From Sphingomonas pokkalii (GTDB lineage: Bacteria > Pseudomonadota > Alphaproteobacteria > Sphingomonadales > Sphingomonadaceae), in NCBI RefSeq assembly GCF_003096275.1, contig NZ_QENQ01000001.1, positions 1,805,235 through 1,856,630 on the forward strand: a DNA stretch of 51,396 nt, given 5' to 3'. Below are positions 8,052 through 16,459 of the stretch, in pieces; the stretch's first letter is position 1, and the number at the start of each line of letters is the position of its first letter. Under the pieces are notes generated by a model. That model was not told the DNA's origin. It saw only the letters and a list, made by a program, of their open reading frames with translations, and made no database searches. The translations under genes were made by a program, and so were the position numbers.

Positions 8052-9326
8052 ATGACAGCGCGTCCTATCGCTTCCGAGGCTGGATCCCAACATGCGGACG
8101 GAGCAGGGATGCTTACCGTTGCGGTCAGTGGCTCGTCGCACTCCGAATGGCTGGTTGAGCAGGCGGAAGCACTTGCGACGCGGCTGCGCGTCCCTTGGGA
8201 AGCGCTGCATGTCGAGACGCCCGCCGCCGACCGCGATTCGCCACGAGGCCTTCGGGCCGCGGCGGCGCTTGCAATGGCGGCCAGATTGGGAGCCACGATC
8301 GCGCGGGTGCCGGCAGCATCCGCTGCCGACGGCATCCGTGCGCATCTTCGCACCACGCTCATCCGGCACCTCGTGCTCGGCCACACCGCGGAAGGGCACC
8401 GCCACTGGTTCCGCAATCCCGGAATTGCCGACCGCCTGCTTGCAGAGGAAGAGGATTTGGCGGTCCATCGCTTCACCCATGCGCGCGAGAAGGACCACGG
8501 CCGACGGATCAGCAGCGCGCGGCCGGCCTCGTCGGTGCCCGTTCGCCATTACCTGCTATCCGCGGCTGCGGTTGCGCTGACGTTGGTGGTTGCGGGCCTG
8601 TTGCAAGCCTTTGTCGGGCTCCGGCCGCTGGATCTGCTGTTCCTGTTCCCGGTGATCGCGGCGGCCGCCCGGCTCGGGCTTGGCCCGGCATTGCTTGCGG
8701 TCGTCCTTTCCGTGCTCGGCTATAACTATTTCCTGCTGCGCCCGCTGAATGCTTTCAGCCTGCACGCCCCGCTCAATCTGGTGATGGGCGGGGTCCTTGG
8801 GGCGGTGGCGGTCTATACCAGCACGATCACCGCACGGCTGCGCGGCCGGCTGGTGCTCAGCGACCGTAGCGCGCAGGAGAATGCGAGCATCGCCACGCTC
8901 GCGCAGAAGCTGACGCGGGACGCCGATTGGGATACGACGGCGCGGACCGTCTGCGAACATGTCCACCGCCTGTTCGGCGTGCAGACGACGATGTACCGCG
9001 AAGTCGACGGTGTGCTTTGCCATGTGGCATCGATCCCTGGCGAGGTCCGGCTCGGGCCAGTAAACCAGGCAGCGCTCGACTGGGCCTGGACGCGGGGGGA
9101 GGCTGCCGGTGTGGGAACCGCTGTGCTGGGTGCAGCGGATTGGCAGTTCCACCCGTTGAAAACCTCGCTGGGCACGCTGGCCGTGCTGGGCCTTGCGCGC
9201 GACGACGGACGGGATCCGGTGAATGCGGTGCAGAAACTGCTGCTGCAGACCCTGGTTGCGCAGGCCGCCTTGGCGCATGAGCGGCTTCGGCTCGAAGACA
9301 GGATGCGCGAGGCGGCGCAGGCATAG
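8052..9326 (+). CDS. KdpD-like sensor fragment: USP domain, DUF4118 and GAF, no kinase
   Basis: A 424-residue protein matching only the middle of KdpD. Residues about 20-140 resemble the universal-stress-like domain (TVAVSGSSHSEWLVEQAEAL, ALHVETP). Residues 165-265 are the four-helix DUF4118 membrane block (RPLDLLFLFPVIAAAARLG, LGYNYFLLRPL). The remainder is a GAF-like domain. The N-terminal KdpD NTP-binding domain is absent, and no H-box, N-box or ATPase domain follows before the stop. It could be a stand-alone osmotic or K+ sensor, or a partner for a kinase elsewhere; decay of a full kdpD is the alternative. No kdpABC or kdpE lies nearby. Confidence 0.75.
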   Translation: MTARPIASEAGSQHADGAGMLTVAVSGSSHSEWLVEQAEALATRLRVPWEALHVETPAADRDSPRGLRAAAALAMAARLGATIARVPAASAADGIRAHLRTTLIRHLVLGHTAEGHRHWFRNPGIADRLLAEEEDLAVHRFTHAREKDHGRRISSARPASSVPVRHYLLSAAAVALTLVVAGLLQAFVGLRPLDLLFLFPVIAAAARLGLGPALLAVVLSVLGYNYFLLRPLNAFSLHAPLNLVMGGVLGAVAVYTSTITARLRGRLVLSDRSAQENASIATLAQKLTRDADWDTTARTVCEHVHRLFGVQTTMYREVDGVLCHVASIPGEVRLGPVNQAALDWAWTRGEAAGVGTAVLGAADWQFHPLKTSLGTLAVLGLARDDGRDPVNAVQKLLLQTLVAQAALAHERLRLEDRMREAAQA

Positions 9327-9387
9327 GCCGCTGCTTCGGGGCCTTCCGGCGGGTCGATGCGTTTGGGCTCGGGAAGGAGAAACGAGC

Positions 9388-9429
9388 ATGCTGTTCGCTG
9401 CACCGGCACTCGGTGAAGGTCTCGCATGA
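9388..9429 (+). CDS. Thirteen-residue leader peptide coupled to the DUF2254 gene
   Basis: ATG at 9388 follows a good ribosome site (AAGGAGA at 9374-9380) and encodes MLFAAPALGEGLA. Its stop TGA at 9427-9429 overlaps the ATG of the DUF2254 gene at 9426 (ATGA). The strong ribosome site belongs to this peptide rather than to the main gene, so the main gene would be translated by re-initiation. No regulatory codon run is evident. Confidence 0.4.
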   Translation: MLFAAPALGEGLA

Positions 9430-10763
9430 AGGCCGCCTTGGTCCGCCTCGCCGATCAGCTCCGCCAGAGCTACTGGTTCATCCCGACGGTGATGACGCTG
9501 GCGGCGGTACTGCTGGCCGGCGGCATGGTGTGGCTGGACGGGCAGGACGGATCCGGCTGGATGGACCGCTTTGCCTGGCTGCATGCCTCGCGACCCAGCG
9601 GCGCGCGGCAACTGCTCTCCGCGATCGGCGGATCGATGATCACCGTGGCCGGCACCGTCTTCTCGGTGACGATCGCGGCGGTCGTCTACGCTTCTGGCGA
9701 ATATGGGCCGCGACTGCTCAGCAATTTCATGCGCGATCGGGGCAACCAGATCACGCTTGGCACCTTTATCGCCACCTTCCTCTATTGCATCATCGTGCTG
9801 CGGACGGTGCGATCCCCGGAGGAGTCCGGTGCCGCCGCGTTCGTGCCGAATCTCGCGGTGCTGGTGGCGTTGCTGCTTGCTGTATGTTCCGTGGGCGTGC
9901 TGATCTTCTTCATCCACCACGTGCCGCAGCGCATCCACATCAACAGCGTGATCGAGGACATCGGCCGCCGCTTGCTGCACGAAGTGGACCGCCGCTTCCC
10001 GAGCGTGATCGGTACCGCCGACCCCGATGCCGTCGAGGCGGAAGCGAGCGATCGCCTGGAGCCGGACGGCAGCCCGCGCGCGGTCGGGGCGCGGGGCACC
10101 GGCTATATCCAGCTGATCGACGAGGATCTGCTGATGCGGGCCGCTACGGATTCCGATCTGGTGTGCCGCATCCGCTACCGCCCGGGCGATTTCGTGCATG
10201 AAGGTCGAACGCTGCTGGAACTGTGGCCGGCAGAGCGGTGCGACGATGCGTGCATAGGCCAATTGCAAGGCGCGTTCGCGCTCGGCGCCCAGCGTACCGC
10301 GTTGCAGGACCTGCGCTTTCTGATCGACGAACTTGTCGAGATTGCCGACCGGGCGCTCTCGCCCGGCATCAATGATCCCTTCACTGCGGTCACTTGCATG
10401 GACTGGCTCGGGGCGGCGCTCTCGGATCTCTGCCGCAGGAAGCTGCCGGAGCCGCTGCGTCGGGACGAGGGCGGAGCGGTGCGCGTGATTGCGCAACCGC
10501 TCGACTTCGAAGCGCTGCTGGAACGATCCTTCGGTGCCCTGCTCCAGCATGCGGGGACCAGCACCATCGCGGCGATCCATTACCTGCACACGCTGGGCGA
10601 GATTGCCGCGGACTGCGACAATGCCGATCGCCGCGCGCTCTTGGCACAATGGGTGGAGCGGATGGCGCGGAGGGCCGGTGACGCCCTCGCAGATCATGAT
10701 GCGCGGCGCGTGTCGGACATGGCGGCGGCTGTCCGCCGGTCCCTCGTCAACGACGACGAATGA
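9426..10763 (+). CDS. DUF2254 predicted membrane protein
   Basis: A 445-residue protein with the DUF2254 layout. Helices lie at about residues 15-35, 65-85, 105-130 and 140-165, with a loop containing GGSMITVAGTVFSVTIAAVVYASGEYG-type family sequence. A long cytoplasmic C-terminal half contains the conserved RALSPGINDPFTAVTCMDWL segment. The function of the family is unknown; its fold resembles an ion-conducting membrane core with a regulatory tail, but this is inference. Translation is probably coupled to the short leader peptide that overlaps its start. Confidence 0.85.
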   Translation: MKAALVRLADQLRQSYWFIPTVMTLAAVLLAGGMVWLDGQDGSGWMDRFAWLHASRPSGARQLLSAIGGSMITVAGTVFSVTIAAVVYASGEYGPRLLSNFMRDRGNQITLGTFIATFLYCIIVLRTVRSPEESGAAAFVPNLAVLVALLLAVCSVGVLIFFIHHVPQRIHINSVIEDIGRRLLHEVDRRFPSVIGTADPDAVEAEASDRLEPDGSPRAVGARGTGYIQLIDEDLLMRAATDSDLVCRIRYRPGDFVHEGRTLLELWPAERCDDACIGQLQGAFALGAQRTALQDLRFLIDELVEIADRALSPGINDPFTAVTCMDWLGAALSDLCRRKLPEPLRRDEGGAVRVIAQPLDFEALLERSFGALLQHAGTSTIAAIHYLHTLGEIAADCDNADRRALLAQWVERMARRAGDALADHDARRVSDMAAAVRRSLVNDDE

Positions 10764-10845
10764 CGGCGCACGCACGACGAACCGAAGCATATCGTCCTGC
10801 ATCTTGCAGCCTTCCGCTGTAAGCGGTTGGCAAAGGGAGAGTTGT

Positions 10846-11958
10846 TTGCCGTTCATCGTCACTGCCGCCCGTGCTGGCATACGCCTTGCGCCGGTCGTCC
10901 TGCTCGCCGCCTGTGTTCCCGCCGTACCCCCTGTCGCTGTAAAGGCACCGACACCGCCGCCCATTGCACGCCCCACGCTGGTCGCGCCGCCGATCGACGC
11001 AACCTCCGCGGCCCCGAGGCCCAGGCGGTCCGACGAGCCGCCGGCCGCCTTGCTCAATGCGGTGCAGGCCCTCGGCGCAGGATTCCAGGGGCAGGTGGCG
11101 ATCTCGGTGCGGGATATCGACCGCGGCTGGATGGTCGCATGGAACGGTGACCGGCCGCATCCGCAGCAGAGCGTCAGCAAGCTGTGGGTGGCGATCGCCG
11201 TGTTCGACGCGATCGATCACCAGCGCCTGTCGCTTGCCACCCCGGTGACGGTTACCCGTGCCGATCTAACCGTCTTCCATCAGCCTATCCGCCCGCTCAT
11301 CGGACCGAACGGCTATCGCACCACGGTCGGCGCGCTGCTCGAATGCGCGCTGACCCGCAGCGACAATACCTGCAACGACGTTCTGCTGTGGAAGGTCGGC
11401 GGTCCCGCCGCCATCCGCCGCATGCTGAAGGAGAAAGGCATCGACGGCGTCGGGTTCGGCCCCGGCGAGCGCGAACTCCAGGCGAAGACCGCGGGTCTGG
11501 TCTGGCGGAAGGAGTGGGCAGGCGGCTGGGGCTTTCTCCAGGCCCGCGCGGCGATGCCTGCTGCCGAACGCCGCAAGGCACTCGATCGCTATCTGGCCGC
11601 GCCCTATGACGGCGCGACCGCCAATGGCGTGACGCTCGGGCTGTCGCTGCTCGCGCAGAACAGGCTGCTCGACCGCGCCTCCACCGATCGCCTGTTCCGG
11701 ATCATGCTGGCGAGCAAGACAGGCCCCTTGCGGCTGAAGTCCGGCCTGCAGCCCGGCTGGAAAATGGCGCACAAGACCGGCACCGGGCAGGAACTCGGCA
11801 ATCTCGCCACCGGCTATAACGATGTCGGCCTGCTCACGGCACCCGACGGGCACCGCTATGCGGTGGCGGTGATGATCGCGAGCACCCGCCAGCCAATCCC
11901 GGTGCGAATGCGGCTGATGGGTGACGTCACCCGCGCGGTGATCCGCACGGCGGAATGA
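10846..11958 (+). CDS. Class A beta-lactamase-like serine hydrolase, predicted lipoprotein
   Basis: A 370-residue secreted enzyme. The start is TTG at 10846, five bases past GGGAGA. The N-terminus is a signal peptide ending in the lipobox LLAAC (Cys23), followed by a proline-rich linker to about residue 60. All class A landmarks are visible: SVSK with Ser109 and Lys112, SDN at 172-174, ERELQ at 208-212 in the omega-loop position (Glu166 equivalent present, but Gln where Asn170 is usual), and KTG at 310-312. The family hydrolyses beta-lactams with an acyl-serine intermediate. The lipid anchor and the N170Q-type change are unusual, so a cell-wall hydrolase role rather than resistance is possible. 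No AmpR-type regulator is adjacent. Confidence 0.8.
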   Translation: MPFIVTAARAGIRLAPVVLLAACVPAVPPVAVKAPTPPPIARPTLVAPPIDATSAAPRPRRSDEPPAALLNAVQALGAGFQGQVAISVRDIDRGWMVAWNGDRPHPQQSVSKLWVAIAVFDAIDHQRLSLATPVTVTRADLTVFHQPIRPLIGPNGYRTTVGALLECALTRSDNTCNDVLLWKVGGPAAIRRMLKEKGIDGVGFGPGERELQAKTAGLVWRKEWAGGWGFLQARAAMPAAERRKALDRYLAAPYDGATANGVTLGLSLLAQNRLLDRASTDRLFRIMLASKTGPLRLKSGLQPGWKMAHKTGTGQELGNLATGYNDVGLLTAPDGHRYAVAVMIASTRQPIPVRMRLMGDVTRAVIRTAE

Positions 11959-12031
11959 GGCACGTCTTCGCTTTCCGGGTGGAAATCGCCTAACCTGCGT
12001 TCAACGAACAGAAAAAGGGACGAGGATCGCC

Positions 12032-13597
12032 TTGGACGACGCCATCGAAGCAACGGATCGCCGTGCTCGCATGCGCGAGCGCCTGTTGCACCTTGCCCTG
12101 TATCGCTGGTGGCGCCAGTCGGTGGTCGCGCCGATCGACCACGAGGCGGTGGTCGCCCGGATCGTGGAGGACAGCGGCTGGTCTGGCCGCTTCGCCTTCA
12201 TGACGATGATGTCCGCCGGCATTGCGGTGCTGGGGCTGCTGCTGTCCTCGCCGGCGGTGGTGATCGGCGCGATGCTGATCTCGCCGTTGATGAACCCCAT
12301 CCTTGGCTTCGGCTTCAGCCTCGCGCTGTTCGATTTCGTCGAGCTGCGGCGGTCGCTCAAGGCGCTGGCGATCGGCGCCTTTGCCGCCGTCGCCTTCACG
12401 GCGCTGATCGTTACCATTTCCCCGCTGCAGGCGCCGACCTCGGAGATCGTCGCGCGCACCCGGCCCAATCTGTTCGACCTGGCCGTCGCGCTGTTCGCGG
12501 CGCTGGCGGGTACCTACGCCATCATCCGCGGGCGCGGCGAGACGATCGTCGGCGTGGCCATCGCCACCGCATTGATGCCGCCCCTGGCGGTCGTCGGCTA
12601 TGGCATCGCCACCTGGAACGCGCCGGTGGGGATGGGCGCGCTGGCGTTGTTCGTCACCAACTTCATCACCATTGCGCTCTCCGCCACGGCGATGGCGCGT
12701 TTCTACGGCTTCGGCCATCATCTCTCGAGCCGACAGACCTGGACTCAGACGGCGATCCTGATCCTCGTCTTCGTCGCGATGGCGATCCCGCTCGGCATTG
12801 CGCTCAACCGCATCGGTCGCGAGGCGGTGGCGGTCACCCAGGCGCGGACGCTGCTCACCGAGCGGTTCGGCGCCAAGGCGCGGGTCACGCAGCTCGACCT
12901 CGACTTCACTGCCGAGCCGATCGTCGTCCGCGCCGTGGTGATCACGCCCCAGGATGCGATGCAGAAGACCGCGACCATCCAGAAGGCGTTGGCGGCGCAG
13001 CTCGGTCGCCCCGTTCGCCTCAATCTCGATCAGGTGCTGCTCGGCGCCGGTGCCGACGCGCTGGCGGCGCAGCGCGAGGAGCTGCGGCGGGCAGGGGAGG
13101 CGTCCAATCAGGAGACGCAGCGCGCGACCGAAATCGCGCAGATGGTGGCGCTGATCGCCGGCCTGAAACCGGATGACGTCACCGTCGATCGCGACCATCA
13201 TCGCGCTACCGCCGCCGCGATGCCGCTGCCGGGAGCAGGGATCGAGACCTATCGCATGCTAGAGACGCGGGCGGCGCAGCGCGCGGGCGACTGGACGGTG
13301 GCGATCGTTCCGCCCCAGGGGCCGCTGCCGGAGATCGACTTCGCGGACAATGTCGATACCCTCGACGCGCGGGCGATCGAGGCCGTCGCTGCGTCGATCT
13401 GGGCAGCGAGGCGCTGGAATATCGCAGCCCTCGGCGTGCCGGGTCTGCCCGCGGGTACTACGCCAGCGAAACCCAACCTCACGCAGCGACGCGCCCTCGC
13501 CATTGCCGAGCAGTTGCGCCGTGCGGGCCTCGCCGCAAGCGCGGCCCCGCCCGCCGGGCAGCGCTTTGCGCTCGTGCCCGCGCCGGTTCTGCCCTAG
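12032..13597 (+). CDS. DUF389 (TIGR00341-type) membrane protein
   Basis: A 521-residue protein whose N-terminal two thirds carry the DUF389 membrane core: GFMTMMSAGIAVLGLLLSS-like first helix, then AVVIGAMLISPLMNPILGFG, a repeat of small-residue helices, and VGVAIATALMPPLAVVGYGI. The C-terminal 200 residues are soluble and include an OmpA-like or amphiphilic domain starting near ARVTQLDLDFTAEPIVV. It starts with TTG at 12032 behind GGGACGAGG. The family is widespread and its biochemical role is unknown. It lies in a same-strand run with the lactamase-like gene and the antiporter, with gaps of 73 and 38 bases. Confidence 0.85.
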   Translation: MDDAIEATDRRARMRERLLHLALYRWWRQSVVAPIDHEAVVARIVEDSGWSGRFAFMTMMSAGIAVLGLLLSSPAVVIGAMLISPLMNPILGFGFSLALFDFVELRRSLKALAIGAFAAVAFTALIVTISPLQAPTSEIVARTRPNLFDLAVALFAALAGTYAIIRGRGETIVGVAIATALMPPLAVVGYGIATWNAPVGMGALALFVTNFITIALSATAMARFYGFGHHLSSRQTWTQTAILILVFVAMAIPLGIALNRIGREAVAVTQARTLLTERFGAKARVTQLDLDFTAEPIVVRAVVITPQDAMQKTATIQKALAAQLGRPVRLNLDQVLLGAGADALAAQREELRRAGEASNQETQRATEIAQMVALIAGLKPDDVTVDRDHHRATAAAMPLPGAGIETYRMLETRAAQRAGDWTVAIVPPQGPLPEIDFADNVDTLDARAIEAVAASIWAARRWNIAALGVPGLPAGTTPAKPNLTQRRALAIAEQLRRAGLAASAAPPAGQRFALVPAPVLP

Positions 13598-13635
13598 GAG
13601 TTTTCTCCCGCCCAGCCGCAACAGGAGTGCCCGCC

Positions 13636-14835
13636 TTGAACGAAATCGGTCTTCCCGAACTCGGCATGCTGCTGATCGTCGCGTCGCTGGTGGCGATGAT
13701 CTCGCGGCGGATCGGGCTGCCCTATACCGCCGGGCTGGTGCTGGCCGGGATCGCGCTCGCTTTCCTGCCGGTGGGTGCCAACCTGCCGCTGTCGCGCGAG
13801 CTGATCTTCAACGTGTTCCTGCCGCCGCTGATCTTCGAGGCGGCGTTGCAGCTGCGGTGGCGGCGTTTTCGCGAGGAATTGCCGCTCACCGTCGTGCTGG
13901 CGTTCCTCGGAGTCGCGATTTCGGCGCTGCTGGTTACGGCGGGCATGCACTGGCTGCTCGGCTGGAGCTGGCTGGGCGCGGCCTTCTTCGGGGTGCTGAT
14001 CGCCGCGACCGATCCGGTCTCGGTGATCGCGGCCTTCAAGGAAATGAAGGCCGAGCCGCGGCTGAGCATGGTGGTGGAATCGGAAAGCCTGCTCAACGAC
14101 GGTGTGGCCGCCGTGGGGTTCGCGATCCTGATCGCGGTTGGCGAGGGCGGTGGGCTCAGCGTCGGCGGCATCGCCACGTCGCTGCTCTGGACGGTGTTCG
14201 GCGGCGTGGCGATCGGCGGCGCGATTGCCTTCGTCGTGCTGACGGTGGCGGGGCGGACCGAGGACCATCTGGTCGAGGTGACGCTGACCACCGTGATCGC
14301 CTGGGCGAGCTTTCTCCTCGCCGAGCATGTCCATGCCTCGGGCGTGTTCGCCGCGCTCGCTGCCGGGATCATCGTCGGGGCGATCGGCCCGCGCGGCTCG
14401 ATCTCGGTTGCCGGGCGCCAGCATGTCCAGGATTTCTGGGCCTATGCCGCCTTCCTCGCCAATTCCTGCCTGTTCCTGCTGATCGGCAGCCATGAGGCGC
14501 ACCAGCCGATCGCGCTGGTGAGCGGCGCCCTGATCGCGGGGATCCTGCTGACGCTGCTCGGCCGCGCGGCGGCGGTCTATCCGCTGGCGGCGCTGTTCGC
14601 GCGCACGGGGCTGAGGCTGCCGGCAACCTATCAGCATGTGCTCGTCTGGGGCGGGCTGCGCGGGGCGGTGGGGCTCGCGCTGGCGCTGGCGGTGCCGGCG
14701 AACGTGGCCGAGCGCGGGGCGATCGTCGTCGTCACCTTCGGCGTCGTCGCCTTCTCGATCTTCGCCCAGGGCCTTACGATGCCGCCGCTGCTCCGTCGCT
14801 GGAAGCTGACTGACTCGGCGGACGCCGAGCATTGA
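13636..14835 (+). CDS. CPA1-family Na+/H+ antiporter (NhaP-like)
   Basis: A 399-residue transporter with 11-12 hydrophobic helices. CPA1 landmarks are clear: RRIGLPYTAGLVLAGI in the first helix pair, the ion-binding region AATDPVSVIAAFKEMK, SESLLNDGVAAV, and the late WGGLRGAVGLALAL helix with its conserved arginine. It exchanges cytoplasmic Na+ or K+ for protons. I prefer TTG at 13636, eight bases past CAGGAG, over the GTG at 13627 that overlaps the ribosome site. No C-terminal TrkA or cNMP domain is present. It converges with the L,D-transpeptidase gene, stop to stop, with one base between. Confidence 0.9.
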   Translation: MNEIGLPELGMLLIVASLVAMISRRIGLPYTAGLVLAGIALAFLPVGANLPLSRELIFNVFLPPLIFEAALQLRWRRFREELPLTVVLAFLGVAISALLVTAGMHWLLGWSWLGAAFFGVLIAATDPVSVIAAFKEMKAEPRLSMVVESESLLNDGVAAVGFAILIAVGEGGGLSVGGIATSLLWTVFGGVAIGGAIAFVVLTVAGRTEDHLVEVTLTTVIAWASFLLAEHVHASGVFAALAAGIIVGAIGPRGSISVAGRQHVQDFWAYAAFLANSCLFLLIGSHEAHQPIALVSGALIAGILLTLLGRAAAVYPLAALFARTGLRLPATYQHVLVWGGLRGAVGLALALAVPANVAERGAIVVVTFGVVAFSIFAQGLTMPPLLRRWKLTDSADAEH

Positions 14836-14836
14836 G

Positions 14837-16393
14837 TCAGGGGCCGATGTCAATGGCGTCGGCCTGCGTTCTGGTGTGCGCACCATCGTCGAAGCCGAGC
14901 GCCCGCGCGACCGGGCCGTTCCAGTCATAGGGATCGGTGCGGACCGTCACCCGGCCGGTCTCGTCGACAAAGGCATTCTGGTAGAGCAGCCGCACCGGGA
15001 TGCGTACCGGCAGCGGCACGAAGGTCTGCGCGCCGCTGCCGCTCGCCGCCTGCCATCGATCGGCCACCCCTTCATCCTCGGCGAGCAGTTGCGCAAAGCC
15101 CAGCGCGTCCTCCACCCGGACGCAACCATGGCTTAGGTGCCGCTGGCTGCGCTCGAACAGGCCCGGCGCGCTGGTATCGTGGAGGTAGATCGCCTGGTCG
15201 TTGATCATGTCGAACTTGACCATCCCCAGCGCATTGTCCGGCCCAGGCTGCTGGACGATATAGCCGCCCCGGCGCACCATGTTGTGGCTGGCGAGATAGT
15301 CCGGGCCGACATGCGCCAGCTCGGTATTCTCGATCGACTTGGGGATCGTCCAGGTCGGGTTGGCGACCAGCCGGTAGATCGGCGAGGAGAGCAGCGGCGT
15401 CTCGCGCCCTGGCTTGCCGACGATCACCTTGCGGCTGTCGACCAGCATGCCGTCGCGGTAATAAGCGAGGCGCGCGGCGGCGATATTGACGTCGATCCGC
15501 GTCGCCGGCGGATTGCGCGCCAGCCAGCGCAGCCGCTCCAGCGCGACGGCGATCGCCCGCGCCCGGTCGGCGGGGCTGAGGTTGAGCACTTCGATCGTGC
15601 GCGGACCGACGACCCCGTCCTCGGCAAGGCCATAGTCGCGCTGCAACGCGCGGACCGCATCGGCGATGTCGCTGGTGTAGAGGCGCGAGGGGGCGGGGCG
15701 GACAGGCGCGGTCGAGCCGGGGGTGAGGAGATAGCCTTCGGCCGCGAGCTGCTTGGCGATGGCCGGCACGCGGTCGTCCTGATCGCCGGGGCGGATCAGG
15801 CCGGCGGCGGCGATCCGGGGCGCGCCGCCGCTATCGCGCTGCTGCTCGGCCACCGCGGCGCGATAGGCTTCGGAAAGCTGGCGATAGTCCGCGTCCTGCG
15901 GGGCGAGGCCTGCAAGCCAGCTCGTGAGCTCGCCGCGGTCGAGTGCGCTCGCCAGCCCTGCCACGACATCGATGTCCGGGCGCGGCAGGGTGTAGACCGC
16001 GTGCAGCGTCGCCGGATCCACCACGCCCGTCGCCAGTGCTCGGGCATAGCGGAGCGCGGCGCGGGTAAGCGCCACGTCACGGGCGATCGGCGTCTCGCCG
16101 GCCTCGATCGAAGGCAGGAAGGGCAGCCGATCGAGCCCATGGTCGGCACGGCGGGCGATGACGTCTTCGAGCGCACGCGACGCCGCCTCGTTCCAGACGA
16201 GGCGCCACCCCACGCGCTCGTAGAAGCGCTGCAGTTCGGGCGTGTTGGCGAGCGATCGGAGCGTCGGCGCGGCATCGCCGGCGGAGGTTGGAACGCCCGA
16301 ACGCTGGGAAATGGCGGCGGCGGCGGGAAGCGTGGTCGACAGAAGCAGGGAGGCTGCAACCATGCAACGAAATCGAAGGTTTGAAGCAGTCAT
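14837..16393 (-). CDS. L,D-transpeptidase of the YcbB/YkuD type
   Basis: A 518-residue secreted enzyme. It has a signal peptide (residues 1-27, ending PAAAA), an N-terminal helical YcbB-like scaffold, a peptidoglycan-binding repeat near 255-300 (ADAVRALQRDYGLAEDGVVGP), and a YkuD catalytic domain with the signature HLSHGCVRVEDALGFA holding the nucleophilic Cys. It forms 3-3 cross-links in peptidoglycan, or attaches outer-membrane proteins, in the periplasm. The ATG at 16393 begins the signal peptide; the frame is open far upstream to 17389, but that part is the antisense shadow of the SLC13 gene. It is transcribed divergently from the SLC13 permease. Confidence 0.88.
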   Translation of the reverse strand: MTASNLRFRCMVAASLLLSTTLPAAAAISQRSGVPTSAGDAAPTLRSLANTPELQRFYERVGWRLVWNEAASRALEDVIARRADHGLDRLPFLPSIEAGETPIARDVALTRAALRYARALATGVVDPATLHAVYTLPRPDIDVVAGLASALDRGELTSWLAGLAPQDADYRQLSEAYRAAVAEQQRDSGGAPRIAAAGLIRPGDQDDRVPAIAKQLAAEGYLLTPGSTAPVRPAPSRLYTSDIADAVRALQRDYGLAEDGVVGPRTIEVLNLSPADRARAIAVALERLRWLARNPPATRIDVNIAAARLAYYRDGMLVDSRKVIVGKPGRETPLLSSPIYRLVANPTWTIPKSIENTELAHVGPDYLASHNMVRRGGYIVQQPGPDNALGMVKFDMINDQAIYLHDTSAPGLFERSQRHLSHGCVRVEDALGFAQLLAEDEGVADRWQAASGSGAQTFVPLPVRIPVRLLYQNAFVDETGRVTVRTDPYDWNGPVARALGFDDGAHTRTQADAIDIGP

Positions 16394-16459
16394 GTCCTTG
16401 CAAACGCATCCACGCCACCGATCGGTCCATCGCGCCTGCGCCTCGTCTGGACGGGCATT

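Noticed and set aside
8556..11180. An 874-codon leftward frame across the KdpD-like and DUF2254 genes
   Set aside because: It spans two well-supported rightward genes and has shadow composition.
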